Positions 10,943 through 22,637 of a DNA stretch of 64,000 nt are shown here, in pieces; within the stretch, counting starts at the first letter, position 1; each line of letters starts with the position of its first letter. The notes beneath the pieces were generated by a model. The model was not told the DNA's origin and searched no databases. It worked only from the letters and a program-made list of their open reading frames with translations. A program made the position numbers and the translations under genes. Origin of the DNA: Sepiola atlantica (lineage: Eukaryota > Mollusca > Cephalopoda > Sepiida > Sepiolidae); the NCBI GenBank assembly GCA_963556195.1, contig OY744529.1, positions 64,820,080-64,884,079 on the forward strand, read 5' to 3'.

Positions 10943-11430
10943 AAGATATTGTTCGTTCTTTTTTTTTTTTTTTTTTTTTTTAATTTTTTTTTAAGCATTG
11001 AATAAAATGTAATAAAATGACGTAAGAAGCCCTTTTTAACAATGCGTGAAAGAATTTATTTCTTTTTTTTCTTTTTCCAATCAATTTCGAAGTCTACAAA
11101 CTTCATCTTCAGGGGTGTATTTTTTTTTTTTTATAAAATAAACAAACTTTTGTTTATAAGTAGCATCGAGGTGGTGTTGACGCTCTCCGCCAAGATGGAA
11201 AAGGGCGGAAGTGAAAAATATTAAGAACGATTATGCAAGGGGCATGCCGGGAGTTATAAAGATATTGTTCGTTCTTTTTTTTTTTTTTTTTTTTTAAGCA
11301 TTGAATAAAATGTAATAAAATGACGTAAGAAGCCCTTTTTAACAATGCGTGAAAGAATTTATTTCTTTTTTTTCTTTTTCCAATCAATTTCGAAGTCTAC
11401 AAACTTCATCTTCAGGGGTGTGTTCAGGGG
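10941..11430. repeat. Tandem duplication of about 0.3 kb with poly-T
   Basis: Sequence beginning TAAAGATATTGTTCGTTC at 10941 recurs at 11258 and continues through a poly-T tract, AATGCGTGAAAGAATTTATT (11042 and 11345, 303 bp apart) and CTTCATCTTCAGGGGTG. The copies are almost identical outside the poly-T, so the duplication looks recent. The segment between them contains CAAGATGG and GGGCGGAAGTG, which resemble YY1 and ETS/GC-box sites. Confidence 0.92.
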
Positions 11431-11433
11431 TGT

Positions 11434-11441
11434 ATATATAT

Positions 11442-11511
<70 letters not shown>

Positions 11512-11517
11512 ATATGA

Positions 11518-11562
<45 letters not shown>
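11434..11562. repeat. Interrupted (TA)n microsatellite
   Basis: Two long TA tracts separated by AGATATGAATATGTG. Confidence 0.95.
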
Positions 11563-11566
<4 letters not shown>

Positions 11567-12700
11567 CAGCATAATCTCCTAAATTAATGAACGGATCATT
11601 ATGAATTTGAGAATATATATTCTAGGCAACACGGTGAGTAACAATGGCACATTATATCATCTTCCATTCCTTAATATTATTATATTTATTTTTTTAATTA
11701 CTTTATAATTATTATTCGTTTTTATTTTCTAATTTAATAAAACTAAATCCTAAAAACTAAAAAAAAAATAAAAATCCACAACGTTTTTTATACTAGTTCA
11801 TAATTTAATAGGCCTAAAACAGCTTATAAGCGTTAGTTAGTCATATTATGGAGCTTCTTGAAACCTAATTAACGTTTTCCTCAATAACAAATGCTAGTGC
11901 ATAGAACCATTACAAGGGGCAAAAAGCTATAACCACCTATTCATGTTAGTACTCAAAGTTCTTCATATTCTAATATAGTGTGTAGTTTTATGGTTGGGTT
12001 CTAAGTCTTATCTATATTAATAAGAGCCATTATTGTAGCTATAAGTACCTTCTGGTGATTCTGTCTATTTGCTTACAAATGAATATAAGCTCTATAGAGT
12101 TTTATCCTCCCTGAACGCCCCCCCCCCAAAAAAAAACAAGGAATGGAAAAAGAAAAAGGGGGAAAACACTTACTGAACGATTCATCACATGTTTTTCTTA
12201 TATTCACGTGAGTCTATTCCATGTCTTCCTGAATAATCAGAATTTTATCAGATCTAACGTTTTGAGTCTCCTCAAGGCTATTGAAGTTCTCTCATCGTTT
12301 GTTTTTTCTGTGTTTGAACTGTTATACAACTCAACCATACATTTTTTATAATTTCATACGTCAGACATCAGACTGACGTATAGACTTTCGAACTGTAATT
12401 TTTTTCCATCCGCCAAGAAACACGTGTAGATCTACGAATAGATTAATATGGAAAAATTGATAGTTTTGTATGTAAGACGAAAATGTAAATGATGATTCTC
12501 CACTGAAGTGCAGAAATAAATGATTCAATGAACTGATGTAACTTATGTCTTTGGATTGCTTTTTACATGGACTTTGGAATTGAATCAATATTATATATAA
12601 TACATATGCTCTGAATTTTGTAATACATTTCCATTAAGCTTGTATTTGACACTTTTCGGATACTTTGAGGAATATAATTGAAAACATATTGCCCTCATAC
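11563..12700. other. AT-rich sequence, mostly unassigned
   Basis: A 45-bp stretch at 11565-11610 (CTCCTAAATTAATGAACGGATCATTATGAATTTGAG in two pieces) resembles the 5' part of Hel-A in plus orientation. Otherwise I see only A/T- and C-homopolymers and no gene. Confidence 0.45.
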
Positions 12701-12706
12701 AAATCC

Positions 12707-13430
<724 letters not shown>

Positions 13431-13435
13431 ATGAG

Positions 13436-13675
<240 letters not shown>

Positions 13676-14169
13676 AGCATATGTTTATATATTTATATTT
13701 AGGTTAGCACTTGAGGTCGTATTACTTGTCCTTTACACTAAAGATATGTAGAGCATATTGCCCCGAGGTTAATCACAGTGAATTGAGGTTTCGGGGTTTT
13801 ATTACGGTATCATAAAAAGGTATTGTGAGTCAACCTCTGGAATGAAAGAGATCAAAAAGTAGAATCTGAGTGCATATATATGTACTAATGAAGTGTTGAG
13901 TTAAATGTGGGCAATTTAATATTTTCTCCCACTCTCTCTACCACCTCCAAAAACCAAATTAAATAGCTAAGTTGTTTTACTTCTTTCAGTATTTTTAAGT
14001 TTTACGTGAAATGGAAGCTGAAACATGTATGCACATATGTAGCCAATAATGTTTATATAAATAAAACAATTTATACTATAATAAAGCTTTATTTGTTATT
14101 AAGCACTATTATATAAATACCGGAGTTTCATGTGATTAACATCTAGGAAACATCAATACAATCACTACA

Positions 14170-14172
<3 letters not shown>
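13676..14172. other. Unassigned AT-rich spacer
   Basis: No gene or repeat recognised. A stretch near 14028-14080 (GCACATATGTAGCCAATAATGTTTATATAAAT in two pieces) resembles 2811-2847, hinting at another dispersed repeat. Confidence 0.45.

Positions 14173-14240
<68 letters not shown>
14173..14240. repeat. (TA)n microsatellite
   Basis: Uninterrupted TA run directly beside a Hel-A fragment. Confidence 0.96.
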
Positions 14241-14242
<2 letters not shown>

Positions 14243-14243
14243 T

Positions 14244-14455
14244 AGAAGAAAATACTGTTACAGATAAAATTAATTTCCCGAACAGTTTTGCAATCACTTT
14301 TATGTCTTCTCACGACGATTAAAATACAGATATAATTATATTAATCTTTATATCTAGAATCTCTATTCCAATTTTGATAAAAATCCATTACATGATTTTG
14401 ATTCTAGAAAAGTCTAAAATTTAAGGCTTCAGCTTCAATAATTACAGGTCTAGGA
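14244..14455 (-). mobile_element. Hel-A fragment, 3' third
   Basis: Minus-oriented match to the 3' part of Hel-A: GTTTTGCAATCACTTTTATG, TCTAGAATCTCTATTCCAAT and CATTACATGATTTTGATTCT are all shared with the copy at 51541-52166. The terminal CTAG reads TTAG and the hairpin is degenerate. The 5' two-thirds is missing. Confidence 0.8.
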
Positions 14456-15448
14456 GTGAATCCCGTACATAGAAACATATAAAAATATACGAATCTAACG
14501 GAAGGAGAATGTATACTTGATAAACAGAAGGCTGCGAATGTTTCCATTCGTTTTATATTTATTTTCCATGTTAATTGCGACAAATGTTTCGGGTGTATTC
14601 CCTCTTCATGTGATATTTGTTTCAGTGAAGACTGCGTTTTTATCGTGTTATAAAGTAATAAGTGCTTATGAGGTTTTATGACCGTATTCATTTTTTAATG
14701 GAATCTGTTTCTTCTATGTCCGTGCGTTTTTTTTTGTATTTATTTCTCGTTGTGTGTCAGCGTGTTTGTTTAGTTGTGCTTTTTTCTATCTGTGTTTATA
14801 AGTGTGTAAATGTGTTTTGTTTATTTTGTTCGGTATGTATGGATATACAGTGTGTGAATATATCTGTGCGTGTGTGTCGGAGAATATAGGTGTGGTTTTG
14901 TTGGTATATTTTATGTGTGTTCGTGTGTATCTGCCTGCTTTTGTGTATGTCTCTTGGCTGTATGTCTGTGTGTGAGTATGTGTTTAAAAAATACATTCGG
15001 TTGTTGTAATGGAAAAAGTCTTATAATTTGCTGCTTTTTAAATAAACAGATACACAAGTATTTTTAACCGAAAAGGAAAATATGAAAAAAAAAAAAATGC
15101 CGTGAATAAGAATCGAACTGGTGACACTCCTTTCCTGTTAATAAAATAAAAATGAAAGAACAATCAGCGAGTGGTTGTCTGGGATATTTTTGCATATTAA
15201 AACAATAGGCTGTCTCATGAAACCTTGCCGTCAACAGGAATTGATAAATACATAATAACATAGACTAAAAGTAAAATATTAATTAATTTTCTGATAAAAC
15301 ATTAAACAAAAATATTATATTAACGCAACCTTATCAATTTACCGACATGGTGAGGTATGAGCCCTGGGCGGGAATCCGATTTTTACCGAAAGAGGAAGTT
15401 TCTAGGGAATATCAAATTCACATGAAGTCCCCAGTATGTGAACCCTTC
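14456..15448. other. Unassigned; includes a GT-rich stretch at 14690-14990
   Basis: The GT-rich segment gives overlapping Cys/Val-rich frames on plus and His/Thr-rich frames on minus. Both follow from base composition and neither shows a signal of selection. AGTTCGATTCT on the minus strand near 15105-15115 resembles a lone tRNA B box. Confidence 0.4.
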
Positions 15449-15551
15449 CAGCGGCTAATATTCCCAAAATAGCCACCGATCTGATTAAGCTGAACGTAGC
15501 TTAACTTCAGTGATCTAATGAGAACAGGTGTGTTAACGTGATTATGCCAAC
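15449..15551 (-). repeat. Second 5S rRNA-derived repeat
   Basis: Minus-strand remnant of a 5S-like sequence. GCTTAACTTCAGTGATCTAA and GTGATTATGCC on plus match both the copy at 1402-1518 and the complement of 5S rRNA. The 3' part is more decayed (TATTCCCAAAATAGCCACCG). Confidence 0.68.
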
Positions 15552-15759
15552 AGGCGAGTTTGAAATAAATAACACATGGACACTTTATATTTTGATTGTT
15601 TAATTAAAAGAGGTTGGTGTTCTGCCTTAGCGAACCGAACCTATTTCCAGATGTTGCTTTCGCACATTAAAACTTCATTAACTCATATGAAACTAAATAA
15701 ATAACTTACAAAAATATCCGTATTAATTTCTACCCCCTCTCTCTCTAGTGGATTAAATG

Positions 15760-16350
15760 TGATTTCCACTTAGCGTTAAGGCAATACTCTTCCGTAAAAA
15801 GAATTAACTACTTTTGGCTATTGCTATCGCAAAAATAGAAATAAATGAATGGTTTCGTTTATATAACATATAATTTCTGTGACTGTCACTTTCGTTCTGC
15901 TAAATTAGTAGAGCACCGGAGCCCCCACACCGCAACATTTGGATCCCGATTTTGGATCTCGCTAGTTCTAACCACAATACGCTCGTCTAGGGGTGAAACA
16001 GTCTGGTGGAGAAAATGTCGATTTTTACTAAGCGTAAAGGCAATACTCTTTCATAAAATGAATTGCGTACTTTCAGTTATCAGCATATTAAAAACGCATA
16101 AATAAATGAATTGCTTCGCTTATATACGATACAATTTCTACAATGTCATTAGCAGTTTCCTTTAGCTTAATGAATAGACACCGGACGTCGGCTACTGGGG
16201 TCCCGGTTTCGAATCTCGCTAATTTGTAGAGACGATGAAACTTAATTTCCACTTAGTGTTAAGGCAATACTCTCCCGTAAAAAGAATTTAGTACTTTAGG
16301 TTATTAGTATCGTAAAATATATAAATAAATGAATGGCTTCGTCAGTGAGT
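15760..16350 (+). repeat. tRNA-derived SINE in tandem, about 2.5 units
   Basis: The word TTAAGGCAATACTC (second copy GTAAAGGCAATACTC) marks three starts near 15776, 16036 and 16260, so the unit is 225-260 bp. Each of the first two units ends in a tRNA-like part. In the second, an A-box-type TTAGCTTAATGAATAGACAC (16162-16181) and a B-box-type GGTTTCGAATCTCG (16205-16218) are at tRNA spacing. In the first, the B box is decayed to CCCGATTTTGGATCTCG. Tandem order is unusual for SINEs, which normally insert singly. Confidence 0.75.
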
Positions 16351-16528
16351 AATTAAATAAACTTAGACAAGAAAAAAAGCTACTATAATTTTTCCAGAAA
16401 GGTCACCTGGCGTTGCCCAGGTTGAGTGAACAACATAAGTTATACAAATATAGTAATGACTGTGTTCCATAATGTTTGCTTTTAAAATTGATTATTTCCT
16501 GTTATCTTTATTTTATTTGTTTATTTAT

Positions 16529-16549
16529 TACAAGTGCATCTTAGTAAAA
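16529..16549. repeat. Left copy of a repeat flanking the nested element
   Basis: ACAAGTGCATCTTAGTAAAAT matches ACCAGTGTATCTTAGTAAAA at 18447-18466, just beyond the other end of the Hel-A plus mariner insertion. Helitrons are not expected to duplicate their target. Confidence 0.7.
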
Positions 16550-17153
16550 TATTATATTATATATAAGAACTAGAAGAATACCCGTTTCAGGACGAACAGA
16601 ATAGTTTTATGTCCATTTATACAGATTAGAATCAAGATATAATGATACTAAACCTCATTTCTAGAACCCTTATTCTAATTTTGATCAAGATCAATTATAT
16701 GATTTTGATTCTAGAAAATCTCTCAAATTAAAGGCTTAAGCTTAAGGGGTCTTAAGAAGAAATTGAAATTCGAGGAATCTTTCTTAATTGGTATTGAATG
16801 ATTATGGATCACATTAAATGCAAATCGGAAATATTCGAATTTTTAAATCGGAGGTTGTGTCTATATTATGGCCGCTAAACACCCTTTAAAATACTTCAAA
16901 GAAGCTAAAATTTGGGTAACATTTATTAATTGCTATCTAATACCTATTGTTTATATTTCACAAAAATCGGAGAGATCTGAATTTTCACGAAGGGCTCCCC
17001 GTTTTTACCCCGTTTGCATAAAAATAAATTAAACTAGATATAGCCATATTACGACCCATTACGCAATGTACCTGCGTCCCAAATTTCATAATGATCAGTT
17101 AATTAGTTTTAGAGTCAATCCTGTATATACAAATGTATAAACATATAAACATA

Positions 17154-18413
17154 TCAGGTTGAAAAGAAAGTAATGTCGTTTTTGTCCAACACATTTATTT
17201 CATCTGAAACATTCACATTAGGGAATTTTTAATCTTTACAATAATTTCCCTCGTGTTCTATGACTTCTGTCCAACGATCAACTAGCTTCTTGATGCCTTC
17301 TTCAAAAATTTCTCCGATTTTTGAGAGAAAACAAATTTAGGTTATTTTTGAGTTGGCCGTCATTTTCATAAATGTTATTGTTTAAGTGATGCTGCAACGA
17401 CCGGAAAAGATAGTAATTGGATGAAGCAATGCCAGTTGAATAAGGCGGATGAGGCAAAACTTTCCAATTGAATCTCATGACCTTTTTCTGAGTGAGTTTT
17501 GCTGTGTGAGGTCTCGCGTTATCATGCTGAAGCACTACACCATTCCTATTGAGTAATGCTGGTCGTTTTTTTTTATAGAATAATTCTTAGATCATCCAGC
17601 TGCGAACAATATTTTACTGCTGTGTTGTGTGATTAGGCTCTAGTAACTCATAATGAATCAGTCCTCTCATGTCTCATCATAAAGAGAACATAACCTTCTT
17701 TGGGTGTAGTCCTTGTTTTTGAACAGGCTCTGAACTTTGGTTTCCGTCTAACCATTGTCTTTTGCATTGGGCATTTTTGTAAAGAACACATTTTTCATCT
17801 TTTTTGCAAAAATGGTTCTCGATGATTCCTGAAAAGCAAAGATGTGCAAACAGTAAATCTTTGATTTCGTTGAGCGTCAGTCAAATCGTGGGAACCCAGA
17901 GTCCAAGTTTTGAAATTTTTCCTAACTCGTGAAGGCATGCAATAATTGTGGTATGGGTTGTATTGAATTGTTGAGCTAATTCCTTGCTGGTTAACTTTGG
18001 AATGCCCTCCACAGTGTTTTTAATGGCGTCATTATCAATTGATTTTGACATTCCCGAACGTCACCGATCTGATAGGTTAAAGTCTCCAGAAAAATATTTT
18101 GCCAACCACTGTTGACATTTTTGATAATCCAGAACATGTATCCCATAGACAGTTCCAATATTCCTTGTAGATTCTGCAGCTGAGTTTTCCTTTTTTGAAT
18201 TCATAGAGCATGCAATGTCTCAGATGCTTCTCACTAATATCCATTTTTTGACGGTTGAGACCGTTAAACTTAATATTTTCCAACCAATTACTTTATCTGA
18301 AAGGCAAAGCAAGATATTAAGACACCAATTCACCAAAAACTCTTGAACTGTGTACAACTAAGAAGGCTGCAAAGTGATGAAGTAAAAAATACATTACTTT
18401 CTTTCCAACCTGA
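17154..18413 (-). mobile_element. mariner-type DNA transposon, complete but inactive
   Basis: Terminal inverted repeats start TCAGGTTG. The first 23 bases at 17154 match the complement of those ending at 18413 at 22 positions. A TA dinucleotide flanks each side (17152-17153 and 18414-18415), the mariner target duplication. The length of 1260 bp is normal for the family. It interrupts Hel-A and is therefore younger than that insertion. Confidence 0.95.
17231..18283 (-). pseudogene. mariner transposase pseudogene
   Basis: The family's transposase cuts and pastes the element using three aspartates (DD34D). The N-terminal helix-turn-helix segment is visible at 18283-18077 (HLRHCMLYEFKKG). A first-aspartate region KDEKCVLYKN is near 17800, and LQHDNARPHTA with the second aspartate is at 17535-17500. 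The third aspartate should be in the HPPYS...SDY segment, but here the sequence is HPPYSTGIASSNYYLF, with Asn in its place. The C-terminus (EEGIKKLVDRW) runs to about 17231 in another frame. Several frameshifts and stops separate the blocks. The product would be inactive. Confidence 0.93.
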
Positions 18414-18446
18414 TATCTAACTTTATATAAATATATATAAATTTTT

Positions 18447-18466
18447 ACCAGTGTATCTTAGTAAAA
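18447..18466. repeat. Right copy of a repeat flanking the nested element
   Basis: See 16529-16549. The similarity continues weakly into the following TATTAATTA. Confidence 0.7.
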
Positions 18467-19358
18467 TCTATTAATTATTCGTATAAAGATGATGTGTGAT
18501 GGTGTTTAATAAGTGCGTAACAACTATCATGTGATTGCGATCTATCATGTGGTATCTTGTTAATATTACTCTGCGGAGAAAACAATTGACATAATTCTGG
18601 CAACCTAGAAACCACTTCATCGGAATGCTCTTCTTTGGTGCAATAAGATATGAGTTTGTTCGGTCCTAAGAGACTCTCTTTCCAGACATTACTTCCTCCT
18701 TCGGGAAAGGTTGGTATATTATCGGTCGTCCAATGATCCCTTACGGGGGAGTGCAGACGGATCCGTTCACGGGTATTTTCGTACTTTTCCAGAGTGGTCT
18801 TTCGGAGGAGCTTATTCACCCTCACGACATTAAAAAAAAGCTTGTGCAACATCGCTTGCAGTCATTGGACGCACTCATTGTAATTCGTGCTAGCCGTTGG
18901 CATGCCATGTCCATAAATATGGAACAAAGGACGCAACAAAGAGACGAGAGATGACAGAGACGCAAACGTGTGCCTGGAAATGCTCAATGGATTTCAGCCA
19001 AGGACATCCTCATAACAGGCTGAGACATCTAACATTTGTGTTTTTTTTTACTGGAGGAATTATTTACAGTCAGCAAAAATCTTTTTAGCAGCTAACACTT
19101 TATTCTCGTTGTTTCAAGAAAATTCCATTCTGAAAGGGGATTCTAATCCATCAAATTTATGTCAGCTGAGAATCTGTATTATATCATAAAGTACATTTGG
19201 ATTATTAGATTTGTGAGTAAACTGTAAAAAATAACAACTGAATTTGATTGAGAAATATTATTAATTTGTGTTCCTAATTATTTGGTATGTAAACAAAACT
19301 AATCTCACAGGGAATTCCCCCCCTCCTGTTTTTAAATGCTATATCAATTATCTAATAA
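18467..19358. other. Unassigned sequence
   Basis: Short frames occur on both strands without recognisable domains. A stretch near 18660-18720 (CCAGACATTACTTCCTCC) resembles one unit of the 73-bp minisatellite. Confidence 0.4.
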
Positions 19359-19400
19359 TATTTTCATCGCTTCCAGTTTTTACTGGAAGCGATGAAAATA
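19359..19400. repeat. Perfect 19-bp hairpin with a four-base loop
   Basis: TATTTTCATCGCTTCCAGT (19359-19377), loop TTTT, then its exact complement to 19400. No mismatch in the arms. No U-rich run follows, so a Pol III terminator context is not evident. Confidence 0.95.
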
Positions 19401-20304
19401 TCCAGTTGCATGATCACCTGGTCTGTTATGGGCATGACCTTGCTTTCAGACGATTCTAAGGATAGTTGTAATGCGATCGTTTTCTGTTTCTCGTCCTCTT
19501 TATTTTCAGCTGTTGCTTACTAGTTTGCATGATGAATGTTTTAGATGTTTGGGGTGGGGGGGGGGGGGCGAATGAAATGGGAGGAGTGATTGAAGAAGTG
19601 AAATAAGGGGAGGAAGAATGTAAGGGAAGAGAATAGAAGGCACAAGAGGAGAGTAAGAGGATGGCGTAAATGAATACAGGACATAAATAAAGCGGAAAGA
19701 AAAATACTAAAGTAGTATTAGTAGTAGTAAAATAAATAAATGACGTAAATAAAGAAGAAAAAGAAAAGGCAACATATATATATATTGTACATTTCGAACT
19801 AGTAGTAGCCATAGCAACGGCAACTGCTTACGCGAATATAGTAAGGATTACGTAAATAAATAAATGACGTGAATTAAAAAGCAAAGGAAAAGGCGAGATA
19901 TATATTTTGTATTATTTGGATTATTCGGACTACTATTCTCATCTTTACTAGGTTCAATGCTCCTAAAATTCTTCTAGAATTATCAGCAATGACCTGTGGG
20001 GTAAGGGATATAATGCTAAGTAATAATCAGTTCTAAGTGACAGTCTCTTGGAGGTTGACGATTCAATATACGAATACAATTACGAATTCTATCCGGTGAC
20101 GGAACGAAGGCATGGATGGAGACCGTGCATTAAATAAAGGGTTACGTGTGAAATTCCATAGATTCCCGAGTTTAACAAAATATACATGAAGAAGGTCTGA
20201 GGTTACATCGGACAACAGGTTTAGAGAATAAAACCCAATATGAGAACAGTAGTCCAAATAATCAAAATAATCCAAATTATCAATCGTAATAAAAAATTCC
20301 GAAA

Positions 20305-20349
<45 letters not shown>

Positions 20350-20670
20350 AAACTATTTTATGTATACACTAATGTGCAATGTTCCAATCCTTGCCCAACG
20401 TGTTACGGGTCGTATAGTTAACTAAGAAAACGAGTACTTTCTTGAAAAATAATTATGTATAATTTACTGACGTTAAATCATTCCGTGAGAAAAAAACAAA
20501 AACATTGACGCTGTGTATTTAGTGTGGGTTGAACTCATTGTTTAGTTTTATTGGCCGACTAGATTAGGCGGTTAACCATTAAAACTTCACGGGAGTCCGG
20601 GCCCCAGGTGCTTCTGAACCAAGGTTATATATACACATGCAGATGAAATGTAGGTATGAATGCATTTGAT
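19401..20670. other. Unassigned; G-tract at about 19553-19568 and (TA)n at 20308-20346
   Basis: No gene recognised. Two similar segments (AAATAAATGACGTAAATAAA near 19731 and AAATAAATGACGTGAATTAA near 19857) suggest a local duplication. Confidence 0.45.
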
Positions 20671-20711
<41 letters not shown>

Positions 20712-20857
20712 AGAGAGAGAATAGAGAGAATAGAGGGGGAGCGCTGAGAGCTGAGAGCTGAGATAAGATGAGATCTGGAGAGGGAAATACAGGAAGGGGG
20801 AAGATAAAGTAAACAGAAAGAAACGCAAGTTAGAGAGAAACAGAAAGGGGGAAAAGT

Positions 20858-20905
<48 letters not shown>

Positions 20906-20909
20906 TGAA

Positions 20910-20983
<74 letters not shown>

Positions 20984-21124
20984 AAGGGTGCCAGAGAGGA
21001 AGAAATAGAGAGGAAGAGACGGATAATGGAAAGAAAAGGAGAAGGAAAAGAAAATGTAAAATAGAGTATAAGAGAAGTGGAAGAGAGATGAAAACAAAAA
21101 TAATGAGAAAGATAGAGAGATTGA

Positions 21125-21156
<32 letters not shown>

Positions 21157-21378
21157 GGGGGAGAGGGGGGGTAATGACAAATAATAAGAAAAAAGAGAAA
21201 GAAATGAGAACATTTGTAGAAAGTGGGAGAGAAAGAGGGAGAGAGGTAGAGTAAAACTATGAGGTGAAGAGAAAGTAATAGAACGAATCAAAGAATGGGT
21301 GAGAAAGACAGAGATACAGTAGAAAGGTAAACAGACATAATAAGAACGAGAGAGAATGAAAGAGAGAGAGAGAGAAAA

Positions 21379-21444
<66 letters not shown>

Positions 21445-21450
21445 TATAAC
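20671..21450. repeat. Polypurine (GA)n-rich tract of about 780 bp
   Basis: The plus strand is almost all purine, with GAGA blocks at 20673-20711, 20863-20906, 20941-20988, 21133-21171 and 21356-21442, plus a (TA)n block at 20911-20941. The long minus-strand frames read Leu-Ser runs and are compositional. Extended purine strand bias can form triplex DNA. Confidence 0.93.
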
Positions 21451-21479
21451 GAAAGGCAAACGAGCGTAGAATCAATGAG

Positions 21480-21620
21480 ATCCCTTTCATTGCCGAGCAG
21501 CCAATATGGCTGCCAGATGCATAAAAAAGCCTCCCAGCTTATTAATTAGAAATCGGTTAATTTATGCAAACCTTTCGCATCAAGCTGCCTGACGTCATCG
21601 GCCGCACCTTTTGTTGATCT
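21480..21620. promoter_or_regulatory. CRE/CCAAT-containing patch, possible promoter remnant
   Basis: A short, more mixed-composition patch holds CAGCCAATATGGCTGCC (a CCAAT word overlapping an imperfect palindrome), TATGCAAA, and a perfect TGACGTCA near 21591. The last is shared with the patch at 3470-3790. No gene follows within view. This could equally be chance. Confidence 0.2.
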
Positions 21621-21920
21621 ATTTCATTTCTTTCTATTTGATGGAGTCGCAATTTACAAGAATAAAACAGAAAAGTCACTTTGATGAATTCTTCCCCTTT
21701 CATTTCTTTTTCTTCTTGTTTCTCTCCTTTTTTCTTTTCTTTTTGCTAGGCTTTTCCCAATTTCTTTGCTTGTGTTCTTCAACCTCATCGTTTTCCTCTT
21801 CTATTTCTACTCTTTTCCTCATCGCCATTTAATATAACCTTATATGGGGAGCTATGGGAGTTTGTTCTCATCCTTTTATTGTTGTTGTTGTTCATCTTTT
21901 TTTTTCTTATTTTGAAACTT
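21621..21920. other. T-rich spacer
   Basis: Frames on both strands are compositional; nothing recognised. Confidence 0.5.
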
Positions 21921-21923
21921 TCC

Positions 21924-21980
<57 letters not shown>
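21924..21980. repeat. (AAT)n microsatellite passing into (AAC/ATC) repeats
   Basis: About 18 AAT units are followed by AAC and ATCAAC triplets to 22020, where the Hel-A copy begins. Confidence 0.96.
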
Positions 21981-21982
<2 letters not shown>

Positions 21983-22020
21983 CAACATCAACATCAACAT
22001 CAACATCAACAACAACAACA

Positions 22021-22540
22021 CTAACAAAAATACCCGTCCCAAGACGGGTAAAATTCATTCCCCGAACATAAACGTTTTGCACCACTTTTATGTTCCCTTA
22101 CAAAAATTAAAGTAAATATATAATGATAATAAACCTTATGTTTAGAATCCTAATTCTAAATTTGATAAACATACATTACGTAATTTTGATTCTAGAAAAT
22201 GTCTAACATTCAAGGCTTAAACTTAAGAGGTCCTAACAACATAATGAAATTCGAGTAATCTTGTTTAATTGGTGTCGAATGATTATAGATAATGTAAATC
22301 TAAAATATTAAAATTTTCAAATGAGATGTTGTGTCCACATTATGCCCGCTAAACGCCCTTTAAAATACTAAAAAGACACTGAAATTTGCGGAATACTTAT
22401 TACTTGATGTCTAATACCTATTGTTAAAATTTCACAAAAATGAATTTTAACGAGTGGCTTCCATCCCTTTTTTACTCACTTTGCATGAAACTAAATTAAA
22501 CTAAACATAGTCTACATATGGACTCCTTATGTCTACTAGT
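22021..22540 (-). mobile_element. Hel-A copy, truncated at its 5' end
   Basis: Minus orientation. The end reads CTAA rather than CTAG, followed by a well-kept hairpin ACCCGTCCCAAGACGGGT. The body matches other copies through TGGACTCCTTATG and then stops, so about 100 bp of the 5' end is missing. Confidence 0.82.
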
Positions 22541-22604
22541 TATATTTTTAAACAATGTTATAAATTATTTGATTGGTTTATTTATACTATTCTTTACACC
22601 CCCA

Positions 22605-22637
<33 letters not shown>

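Larger units (their letters stand above)
16570..18440 (-). mobile_element. Hel-A non-autonomous Helitron-like element, split by a mariner
   Basis: Minus orientation: CTAG (16570-16573, preceded on plus by A) marks the 3' end, followed by the CCCGT hairpin region and the conserved Hel-A body to 17153. After the mariner the body resumes at 18414 with the subterminal CTTTATATAAAT seen in other copies. Without the mariner it is about 610 bp, like the complete copies at 39290-39922 and 51541-52166. It has no coding capacity, so it must have depended on a Rep/helicase encoded elsewhere. Confidence 0.82.

Noticed and set aside
16404..16425. ACCTGGCGTTGCCCAGG hairpin as another Helitron 3' end
   Set aside because: It pairs well, but no CTAG lies at the right distance. 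The nearest CTGG on the minus strand is followed by A, not T.
19359..19400. miRNA precursor
   Set aside because: Only 42 bases with perfect pairing; animal precursors are longer and imperfect.
20579..21490. Long minus-strand frames of 172 and 209 codons
   Set aside because: Leu-Ser runs from a (GA)n polypurine tract; frames stay open only because of composition.
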